The notes under the pieces: generated by a model
The model's database searches: none
What the model was told of the DNA's origin: nothing
Seen by the model: the letters and a program-made list of their open reading frames with translations, nothing else
Assembly (NCBI GenBank): GCA_964550795.1
Contig: CAZKBH010000024.1
Location: 1 to 64,000 of the forward strand
Source: M3007 sp964550795
GTDB taxonomy: Bacteria; Bacteroidota; Bacteroidia; Chitinophagales; Saprospiraceae
DNA length: 64,000 nt
Direction: 5' to 3'
Translations under genes and position numbers: made by a program
Shown here: positions 35,009-42,900 of the stretch, one piece after another
Layout of the letters: the number at the start of each line of letters is the position of its first letter
How positions within the stretch are numbered: position 1 is the stretch's first letter

Positions 35009-35024
35009 TGTTCCACGTGGAACT
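35009..35024. promoter_or_regulatory. parS site, one mismatch
   Basis: TGTTCCACGTGGAACT, 15 of 16 bases matching the perfect parS 108 bases upstream. With the first site it fills the 333-base gap 34716-35048, which contains no gene. Confidence 0.78.
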
Positions 35025-35048
35025 TTAATCGCCGCCGTTTCACAGTAT

Positions 35049-36668
35049 TCAAATCTTGGTCACAACGATCTCAACCCGCCGGTTTTTGGAGCGCATCTCT
35101 TCCGAATCGTTCGTGTTGATCGGGAATTTTGGACCCCAACCTTTGGTCTCAATGCGGGCGGATGCGCAACCTTTGGAGACTAAAAAATCACGAAGTGCAT
35201 TGGCTCGCTCTTCAGAAAGACGGTAAAGGTCTTCGGCTTTTCCAATATTGTCGGTGTGCCCTTCGATACGTATATGAAGGTTTGGGCTTTCGAGGAGTAG
35301 GGTAGAAAGGCGTTCCAACTCACTGTACGATGCTTCTAAAATGACAGCCTTGGACTGCTGGAAATAAATCGGACGCAGCTCGATCTTGGAATTGACTTGC
35401 AGCGGATTCAAGTACAAATCAATATACTGTTCCCTGAAATAGTAGTAGTCTCTACGAAAAAGAACCGCTTCCGTCTTTCCAGAAAAACCACCCTTTTCCG
35501 GAATAAGATCAAACTTGACGCCCTTAGGGATTTTCAATCTAAAGGTGCCATCCGAAGCGAGCACGATATTGTGTGGGTCCCCTTCCGCCCCGTAGTAAAT
35601 GCGCGCATCCCGAATCAACGCACCGGTTTCGGCATTCAACACACGTCCCACAACCTCGAGTTCCGTGGCTTGGGGTGGCGCAATACGCACCCGATATACA
35701 TCACTGTTTCCTTCCCGTTTGGAGATGAAATAAAGAAAACCAGAAGTCATGTTGAAGTACGGCTGACTTTCATCGTACTTGGAATTCATGGGTTCAAACA
35801 GCAATGCAGGGGAAGACCAGTTTTTCCAGGTATCATCCAACCTTCGAGACGTGTAAAGGTCATTGCCTCCAAAACCACCACTTCGAGCGGAGGAGAAAAA
35901 GAGCGTTTCATTGTCTTCTGAAAGAAAGGGAGTTGTTTCCCTCCGGTCCGAATTGATCACATTTCCCAAATGTTGTGGTGCGCCCCATTTGTTTTCGCCT
36001 TCCTTAAAACACACATAAAGATCCATGTCTCTCGAATCAGCGCGCGTGGCGGAAAGAATCAATATTTTCCCATCAAAACTCATCGTTAAGCTCACGTCTG
36101 AGGTGATGGTGTAGTAGTCCTTTATTTCCACAGGATTTGGAAAACTCCAACCTACGCTATCCGCCGTGCGGCGAACCAGTGAAAAGCCGCGATCCATGTT
36201 GCCATTCTTTTCAAATTGGTTGATGACATAAAAAGCATTTGGATCAGGCGTGATGGTCACCATACTGTTTGGGAGCGCATTATTCAGCGGATAACCCGGA
36301 TGCTCGATGGTGGTAAAATCAAACGAGTCCCCCCGCGCAATCCAGATATCCTGGTTAAATCCAGACTGCTCAGGATTCACGATGCGCCTTCCTGCAATTT
36401 GTGAATAAACCCCAGATAGCTCCGCCGTATATCTTTCACTAGGAGCCATATCTACACTATCAATCAACAAGGTTCGGTTGAATTCAGGAAAGCCAACTCT
36501 GGTGAAATAGAGGGTCCGCCCATCTCGGCTGGGAACAGGGGTGATTTCGTCGTAGCTGGAATTGATAAAATCAGGGAGTTTTTCAAGTTTGTTGTAGTTG
36601 TAGGATTGAGTAAGTCCAAGGTTGGAAATCAGAAAAAAGCAGATGGGCAGTAAAATTTTCATGCGCAA
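35049..36668 (-). CDS. PD40 / CarboxypepD_reg / OmpA protein (PorE-like)
   Basis: 539 residues. A signal peptide is followed by WD40-like beta-propeller (PD40) repeats (about 35-345; motifs such as DGRTLYFTR, DNETLFFSSARSGGFGGNDLY and TSGFLYFISKREGNSDVY), a carboxypeptidase-regulatory-like domain (about 355-430) and an OmpA peptidoglycan-binding domain (about 430-539; IRIEGHTDNIG...LSEERANALRDFLVSKG). P. gingivalis PorE has this order preceded by TPRs; these are absent here. The location next to porV and porU supports a T9SS role anchoring the outer-membrane machinery to peptidoglycan. Confidence 0.88.
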   Translation of the reverse strand: MRMKILLPICFFLISNLGLTQSYNYNKLEKLPDFINSSYDEITPVPSRDGRTLYFTRVGFPEFNRTLLIDSVDMAPSERYTAELSGVYSQIAGRRIVNPEQSGFNQDIWIARGDSFDFTTIEHPGYPLNNALPNSMVTITPDPNAFYVINQFEKNGNMDRGFSLVRRTADSVGWSFPNPVEIKDYYTITSDVSLTMSFDGKILILSATRADSRDMDLYVCFKEGENKWGAPQHLGNVINSDRRETTPFLSEDNETLFFSSARSGGFGGNDLYTSRRLDDTWKNWSSPALLFEPMNSKYDESQPYFNMTSGFLYFISKREGNSDVYRVRIAPPQATELEVVGRVLNAETGALIRDARIYYGAEGDPHNIVLASDGTFRLKIPKGVKFDLIPEKGGFSGKTEAVLFRRDYYYFREQYIDLYLNPLQVNSKIELRPIYFQQSKAVILEASYSELERLSTLLLESPNLHIRIEGHTDNIGKAEDLYRLSEERANALRDFLVSKGCASARIETKGWGPKFPINTNDSEEMRSKNRRVEIVVTKI

Positions 36669-36686
36669 AGAAATGGAATTTAAAAA

Positions 36687-36724
36687 AAGCGAGCCGCATC
36701 AGACCTATTCTGAGCGGCTCGCTT
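36687..36724 (-). terminator. Intrinsic terminator after porV
   Basis: An 11-bp GC-rich stem (36687-36697 with 36714-36724) with an extra inner 5-bp stem. On the minus strand it is followed by a run of Ts, ending the porV transcript before the OmpA gene. Confidence 0.85.
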
Positions 36725-36752
36725 GTGAACGAAATACCTCTTAATCTATTTT

Positions 36753-37958
36753 TTATTCGTCGCCTTCAAACGCCTCGAAGTCGAACAAAAGAGAGAAACG
36801 AAGCGTGTTGTCCAGCGGGTTACGCTGATTGCTGGTAGGCACCAGGTAGCTAAAGTTCAAGCCAAAGATGTTGTATTTCACGCCCAAGCCAACGCTGAAA
36901 TACTTGCGATTTCCTTTGGAATAGTGTTCGCGGAAGTGGCCGATTCGAACAGCAAACTGATCGTCGTACCAGTATTCAGCACCGATACCGACCGTAATTT
37001 CTTTCAGTTCTTCAGAGAAACCGCCTGGGGCATCGCCAAAAGATCTGAATACCCCACGTATAGGAGATAATTGCTTGTAGTCCACTACACCGTCGCCATC
37101 AGCATCGCCGAGGTCTGGTCGAGGTGTTGGAACCATGAGTTTATTAAAGTCTGTGGTGAAAGTAATGGAGTTGAATTCATCCAGTTGCAATTTCAAGGCA
37201 CCACCGACGCCCAGGTTAGTAGGGATATAGTCGCGGTTTACAGAGTTGGTATAGGTGATTTTTGAGCCGAGGTTGCTGATGGCGGTACCAAACGTGAATT
37301 CACCTTTTCTCTCACCCATGGTAACAGGGGTTTTGTAAGTGAACGAAATATCCGCAGCGCCAGCGATACCTGGTTTAATTTCATTGCCCTCTACCACCCG
37401 GCCAGTGGCCAAGTTGGAGTAAATAAATTTAGCTCCCACTGCAGCCGAAAACTTTTCCGACAATTTACGGGCGTAGGCTCCGGTGATTTCAAATTCGTTT
37501 GGCCGACCTTGTCCGAGGGATTGGCCAGTTTCATCCGTAAATTCAATATCGCCCAAAGAAAAGTAGCGCAGGCTACCCCCTACCGCTTGAAACTCGTCCA
37601 AACGATAGTAACCAGACAAATAAGCCAGATAAACGTCGTTCAAGCCCAAGTTGCGCATCCATGGCGTGTAGGTAGCCGAGAGAGAGACATTCTTGTCTGC
37701 AAAAGCCAATTTAGATGGGTTGTAGTGCATTCCATTTGCATCAACCGAGGTTGCTATGCCAACATCGCCCATGGCTCCACCACGGGCATCTGGTACAATA
37801 CGGAGGAAAGGAACGGCGGAGGTCACTGCATTGGCGCAGCGTTCTCCTGTAATGGGGTTATTTCCATTGACGCATTTGGGTTCAATCTGCCCGTACAAGG
37901 CTGTTCCCGTCAGAGTCAAAGCCGCCGCGAACAGCGACTGTGCGAGTAATTTCTTCAT
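36753..37958 (-). CDS. porV: Type IX secretion outer-membrane protein PorV (LptO)
   Basis: 401 residues with a signal peptide ending near LYGQ. The mature start carries the family motif TSAVPFLRIVPDARGGAMGDVGIA, followed by NGMHYNPSKLAF and a FadL-like 14-strand barrel ending in FSLLFDFEAFEG. PorV shuttles T9SS cargo from the Sov translocon to the PorU sortase complex at the surface. Adjacent to porU on the same strand (85-base gap), as in other Bacteroidota. Confidence 0.95.
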   Translation of the reverse strand: MKKLLAQSLFAAALTLTGTALYGQIEPKCVNGNNPITGERCANAVTSAVPFLRIVPDARGGAMGDVGIATSVDANGMHYNPSKLAFADKNVSLSATYTPWMRNLGLNDVYLAYLSGYYRLDEFQAVGGSLRYFSLGDIEFTDETGQSLGQGRPNEFEITGAYARKLSEKFSAAVGAKFIYSNLATGRVVEGNEIKPGIAGAADISFTYKTPVTMGERKGEFTFGTAISNLGSKITYTNSVNRDYIPTNLGVGGALKLQLDEFNSITFTTDFNKLMVPTPRPDLGDADGDGVVDYKQLSPIRGVFRSFGDAPGGFSEELKEITVGIGAEYWYDDQFAVRIGHFREHYSKGNRKYFSVGLGVKYNIFGLNFSYLVPTSNQRNPLDNTLRFSLLFDFEAFEGDE

Positions 37959-38043
37959 GTTAATGCAGGTAAATTTAGTTGTAACGTTTTGATGTCGAAG
38001 GCTTAGCGGACTCTTAGACTCGTCGCGCTGAGGATTCTACAGT

Positions 38044-41000
38044 TTATTTCAAAATGACTAGTTTTTCAAAATCGCTTTGAGCCGTGCTATTTGCTCCATT
38101 GGCATCTGTGCCCCTTATTTTCACCCGGTAAAGATACACACCTCTGGCGAGCGGGTCGCCATATTCATCTCTTCCATCCCATTGAACATCCGTAGAAACC
38201 CGAAATCCATCATTGTTTGTAATCGTTTGTTGGATCGTTTTCACCAAACGCCCCGAAACACTGAAAATACTCACCTGAACATCCAAAATTTGTCCCGCCA
38301 AATTGTGCTCAAATTGAAAATACGTATTCGTGGTGAAAGGGTTCGGGTAGTTCAACACATGCGCCAGTCCAGCTTTTCCATCCTCTGCAACCACAAATTC
38401 AGTGTATCCTTCCCCGGAATTATTGGCGACATCCCATCCTTTTACCTGGAGTGTATGACGACCCGTAGAAAGATTACGCAAAGGATAAATAGCCTGTCCT
38501 TTTCTGGAATCTCCCTGTGCACTTTCATAAAATTCGTTCAACACCAAGGTTTCGAGCACATTTCCGTCCAAAACAGCCGTCAAATCGTGTCCAATACTTG
38601 CTCCGGTTACGTTCATCCCATAATCATCCATACATTTTATCAAAATTTTTGGGTCCGTATCAGTCATACCCCCAAAAGCAAAAGCATCGGTATTCAAAAA
38701 AGCCTGCACAACTGGCGGCGTATCATCTTGGATCAAACCTGAGTTTCCGCCCACAATGATGTTATTATCGCCCCCTGCGGCATCTAAAGGGGTGCCATTT
38801 TCGGCGTAATAGCTAATCTTGCCCTGTCCAAAGGCATAATTGATGTCTTTGGGCACTACAAAGTTAACCTTGAAATTGCCATTCGTAACCACCGCGCTAC
38901 CCTTAAATAAGATATTTCGCTGTACTTTAAACTTGAGCAGCAAACTACCTATATCCTGCACCAAGGTTTCAAGTGTTTGTGCTTTGTCAAAAACCGTGAC
39001 AAAAACGCGTCCGTTGAAATTATTCAGGGTATTTCCGAGCGTATCCGTCACCACGCCTTCCAATTCAACCGGCATTAAGGCCTTAAGTGTATCTGGCTGA
39101 CCTAAAGTAACGGCCTGACCGTTTATTTTCGTGGTAGATACGCGATACTCCGGGAAGGCAAGGTGCATGGTTGGATCGCCTAGTAAGGTAAATCGTCGAG
39201 CATTGCGGACGTTAAATCCATCTGTAGGCAGCAAATTTTTTCCATCTTTCAACACCTCGCCAATGGTACGGTATTGGCCGTTTTCTCGCTTAAAAAGGAA
39301 GCTCTGGACAGCGTCTGTAAGGTCTTCATTTCCGGCTATATACACCGAGCGAACCGTGGTAAATAGGGCAATTGCGCCCGATTTTATCCTCAAAAAAGCC
39401 TGTTCGCCCCCAGTCAGCGTAGTATAATCGTCGTAGCCGCCAAAGGTGCAGGTGGCTGTGATAAAGAGCGGGTACTTATTTGGATTATCCCAACCAGCGA
39501 TATCATTGTTGTCAACAACCCGTTCTTGTGAAAGCCCGCGCGGACCGCCGTGGCCAATATAATTGGCAATGAGTGTACCCTTGAATATTTCAGAATTGAT
39601 CGCGGCTTTGGCATCTGGATAACGTTGCCCTGCGGAAGTTGCGATCTGTTGGTATGCATCGAAGTAGATTTTCCCAATATTAAACCAGGATTCCGCCGCA
39701 GCGTTTTCATTGGAAAGTTTTTCGGCTTGATTTACGTGGGCGTTTCCATCCTCATCGTCCGCAATGTAGGTAGCCCGCAGGCGCCAGTCGCCCAAAGATG
39801 CGGGATCAATGTCGTAGGAAATCACTTTATCCACAATGGTTCGCGCTTCATCAGGCGTGTTACAAACAAAGCGACCCACGGCAATGTCAAGCGCCCCGGA
39901 TAAGGTGCCGCTTTCATTGGGACTAAGTAATGCAAAATAATCATCGGCAGGAAAGGCATCAATAGGGCTGAAAGACTCCGCCGTTTCAAAAACAGGGATA
40001 AAATCCTTGTTTTCAACGCTATTGGTGTTGTTTTTTGGGTCAAAAGAGGCATCCCCGAATAGTAGTAAATACTTGAATTTATCCGGGTTTCTGGTCAGCA
40101 TCATGCGTGCAAAATCGCGGATTGCGGTAGGATCTTTTGCACCAGAGGAAAATTCGTTGAACAGTTGATTAATATTGACGGTAACGACATCCAAACCAGA
40201 GTATGCGCGTCGGTGTGCGGCAAAACGCTCTACTTCCGACTTAAAATCCGGGTGATAAACAACGGCAAAATCGAAGTTTTCAAGCCCATGAATGTTTTGG
40301 TTGTTGATTTTACCGGCGGTTTGCTCCGGTTTTGGGAAGTTAGCAGCATCTGTGAAGGCCAAAAAATTGCGCAGCGTGCCAAGTGTGGCAGATCCAAACT
40401 CAAGTGTCGAGCCATTTTGGCTTTTTTGCTGGATAAAAGGTGTTTGAGGGTTAGTGATGTCCCAGATGGTCGTATTGCCGCCCGCGCCGGATAGGCGGAA
40501 AAGCGCAGCGTCTTCCGTAAGGGTTTTCAAATCCCGAAATTCGAGGATAGGACCTGCCATAGTAAGTTGCCGGCGTACATTCACTTCTATGTAATCCAGC
40601 CAGCCCTCACTTTGCGCGCCGATGTTAGGATAAACGATCTTAGCCTTAAATGCGCCAGAATTCGGTTGAAATTCGCCACTTAAGACGGCATTTGAGGCAT
40701 AATTTCCGTCGAGATTGGAAATGGTTACAGCCGAAACTGTTCTTGAAAAAGTACTGCCCTCTATTTCTACTCGAACCGTCTGAGGCAACGAACTCCGTCC
40801 GGCAAATTCACTGCGTATACGGGCCTTACTACCGGGAACAAGGTTGGCAAAATTGAAATCATATTGTTTTTCCCGGACTTGGTAAAAATAATCGCCAAAC
40901 CAACGCTTACCGGATCCTTGTGCGGAAGGATTGAAATGAAGCAGATTGGTTTTTTCTTCCTCAATTCGTTGATAATCATCAAATTCTGTAGTGACATAGC

Positions 41001-41916
41001 TGGCTGGAACACTTGGTTTTTCTGAAATCCGAAGCCCAAAACCATCGCCCGTTTTGATGAAATACCAGGCGTGGTGGTCGTAAAGATTCAGCCGAACAGT
41101 CAGCTCTGGATCCGTTGCATGGGGGCGATGTTGCCAGGGGCGTGGGCCAACAGCGTAAAAAAGGATGTAATCACCGGTGTTAAATTTCCCATCCTGCTCG
41201 CCTACGATTTGAATTGAGTTTTCGATCAAATCATCCGGACGGGTATCACTATTTTTTTCAGGCAACATATTTCCGCCATTTCCGTACAGTCGAATGGTGC
41301 GCGGGTCAATATTATCCAAATTGCTGATGCCCAGTTCGTTTTTCAAGAAGGCATAATCCAGCTTATAAACACCATTTTGCGCTACCCCAAATTTGTAAAT
41401 ATCTCCGCTGCTGAGGGCTGAGGTGAACGTAAATCCATCGCGATCAGAAGCAGAAGTGGGTGCTACTGGTACTGGTACAACGCGCACATTGAGCACGAAA
41501 GAAGTGGCCCGCTCGAAGGAATTGCCCACTTTTCGAATGGGAATAAACGTTACACGGCCAAAAAATTTGCTGCGCTCTTGTTCTAATAATGTATTGATAG
41601 TCAAGTCATTAGATAATGAGCTATCATCTGCGGAAGGTTTTTTAGGAAAACGTTCCCATTGGACGGCGCTTACTTCTACCTCCATTTTGGCGTTTCCTGA
41701 AACCAAAAAACGTTCAGAAAAAATAGGCAGCGAACGCGCATTGTCGCCAAAAGAACAGCCATCAAATTTCCAAACCTCAAATGGCGTTCCATCTGCCAGC
41801 GTGTAAGTGGTGGCGGTGTTTTGCCATTGAAGCGTACGTTCAATGGTGAACGAATTTTGGGCGCTCATGCCTTGGGCGGTGAGCATCAAAATAAAGATAA
41901 AGAGTAGATTTTTCAT
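38044..41916 (-). CDS. porU: Type IX secretion system sortase PorU
   Basis: 1290 residues from MKNLLFIFILMLTAQG (signal peptide); more upstream in-frame codons exist but would bury it. The C25 gingipain-like peptidase domain has a catalytic His near residue 789 (NYIGHGGPRGLSQERV) and Cys near 822 (ITATCTFGGYDDYTT). The C-terminal end carries a FlgD-like/Ig type sorting domain (LNYPNPFTTNTYFQFEH... ARGVYLYRVKI... KLVILK). PorU removes cargo C-terminal signals and attaches the proteins to A-LPS. Upstream of porV; divergent from a lipoprotein gene. Confidence 0.95.
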   Translation of the reverse strand: MKNLLFIFILMLTAQGMSAQNSFTIERTLQWQNTATTYTLADGTPFEVWKFDGCSFGDNARSLPIFSERFLVSGNAKMEVEVSAVQWERFPKKPSADDSSLSNDLTINTLLEQERSKFFGRVTFIPIRKVGNSFERATSFVLNVRVVPVPVAPTSASDRDGFTFTSALSSGDIYKFGVAQNGVYKLDYAFLKNELGISNLDNIDPRTIRLYGNGGNMLPEKNSDTRPDDLIENSIQIVGEQDGKFNTGDYILFYAVGPRPWQHRPHATDPELTVRLNLYDHHAWYFIKTGDGFGLRISEKPSVPASYVTTEFDDYQRIEEEKTNLLHFNPSAQGSGKRWFGDYFYQVREKQYDFNFANLVPGSKARIRSEFAGRSSLPQTVRVEIEGSTFSRTVSAVTISNLDGNYASNAVLSGEFQPNSGAFKAKIVYPNIGAQSEGWLDYIEVNVRRQLTMAGPILEFRDLKTLTEDAALFRLSGAGGNTTIWDITNPQTPFIQQKSQNGSTLEFGSATLGTLRNFLAFTDAANFPKPEQTAGKINNQNIHGLENFDFAVVYHPDFKSEVERFAAHRRAYSGLDVVTVNINQLFNEFSSGAKDPTAIRDFARMMLTRNPDKFKYLLLFGDASFDPKNNTNSVENKDFIPVFETAESFSPIDAFPADDYFALLSPNESGTLSGALDIAVGRFVCNTPDEARTIVDKVISYDIDPASLGDWRLRATYIADDEDGNAHVNQAEKLSNENAAAESWFNIGKIYFDAYQQIATSAGQRYPDAKAAINSEIFKGTLIANYIGHGGPRGLSQERVVDNNDIAGWDNPNKYPLFITATCTFGGYDDYTTLTGGEQAFLRIKSGAIALFTTVRSVYIAGNEDLTDAVQSFLFKRENGQYRTIGEVLKDGKNLLPTDGFNVRNARRFTLLGDPTMHLAFPEYRVSTTKINGQAVTLGQPDTLKALMPVELEGVVTDTLGNTLNNFNGRVFVTVFDKAQTLETLVQDIGSLLLKFKVQRNILFKGSAVVTNGNFKVNFVVPKDINYAFGQGKISYYAENGTPLDAAGGDNNIIVGGNSGLIQDDTPPVVQAFLNTDAFAFGGMTDTDPKILIKCMDDYGMNVTGASIGHDLTAVLDGNVLETLVLNEFYESAQGDSRKGQAIYPLRNLSTGRHTLQVKGWDVANNSGEGYTEFVVAEDGKAGLAHVLNYPNPFTTNTYFQFEHNLAGQILDVQVSIFSVSGRLVKTIQQTITNNDGFRVSTDVQWDGRDEYGDPLARGVYLYRVKIRGTDANGANSTAQSDFEKLVILK

Positions 41917-42014
41917 AACCCAAAACCAATTTTTATAGGTGCGGTGTGATGGCGCAAAGCGGAGCAGGCTGGTTGCCTGCACAAAATCCCTTTCTTTGTG
42001 CCAAAAATATCGTT

Positions 42015-42755
42015 GTGCGTGTTCTGATATCAATTTCATTGTTTTTTTGCCTGCTTGCCTGCGGTGCCGGAGGTAAACGTAATATTAGCGATTATTACTT
42101 CCCCGTTAAAGACTTGCGCGGCGGAAAAGTTTACGAGTATGTCGTGTCTCAAAACGATTCCGTAATGCCAGAATACTGGTATTATCGCACATTTGTGCGC
42201 GATAGTGGCCTTTTTTTGGTTGGAACGTACTACGACCACCGTTTCCAGATTGGTCAGATTGTTCGTGAAAAAATTACAAAAAGTGGTGCTTTGGCTAAAG
42301 AGTGTCATTTGTACGAAGCGGATCCCGATCCCGAGGTGGAGGGTGGGCAAATCCATACGACCACCATTATTGAGGCGGCCAATAAGTTTCCATACAATGT
42401 GACCGACTCCGTGGGCGTTTTTTTATTCAAACTAAAATTTAATCCCCCCGACGATCCACAGGCGACCATCTATGTGGTGCGGAACAGACGCTTTTTAGGG
42501 GATGGCCCGGACTTTGAATTTGATGGGAAACAATATCCCTGTGTCCGTTTTGGGCTTCGAGAGGCCCTTGGGAATGAAAAAGAGGGCATTGCGGAGGTGG
42601 AAGGGCTTGGTGAAGAGTGGTATGCGAAAGGTTTAGGGCTGGTTTATTATCGAAAAGTTTATGGTAGCGGTGGTTTTAAAATGGAGGCCCGGCTCACCGA
42701 TATTTTTACCATGGCGGAACTGGAGCAAAAGGCAGTTTCGGTGTATGGCGAGTAG
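42015..42755 (+). CDS. Hypothetical lipoprotein between porU and porW
   Basis: 246 residues if translation starts at GTG 42015, which gives a normal lipoprotein signal (RVLISISLFFCLLAC, Cys16). An upstream ATG at 41946 would add an atypical 23-residue extension. The rest is a beta-rich soluble domain (DLRGGKVYEYVV, GKQYPCVRFGLREAL) without a known family. Its place in the T9SS cluster hints at an envelope role, but nothing in the sequence proves it. Confidence 0.75.
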   Translation: MRVLISISLFFCLLACGAGGKRNISDYYFPVKDLRGGKVYEYVVSQNDSVMPEYWYYRTFVRDSGLFLVGTYYDHRFQIGQIVREKITKSGALAKECHLYEADPDPEVEGGQIHTTTIIEAANKFPYNVTDSVGVFLFKLKFNPPDDPQATIYVVRNRRFLGDGPDFEFDGKQYPCVRFGLREALGNEKEGIAEVEGLGEEWYAKGLGLVYYRKVYGSGGFKMEARLTDIFTMAELEQKAVSVYGE

Positions 42756-42900
42756 TTTTTTTTCCAAAAAATGCGAGAATTTTACACAACTTGGGCAACC
42801 GAAAACCTTCAAATAGCACCTTCAGGCAACCCATATTTTTGGGCGGCGGAATAGGAAATTTCGCATTTTTGAATCCAACCTGCTTTTCAAGATTTTTGAC

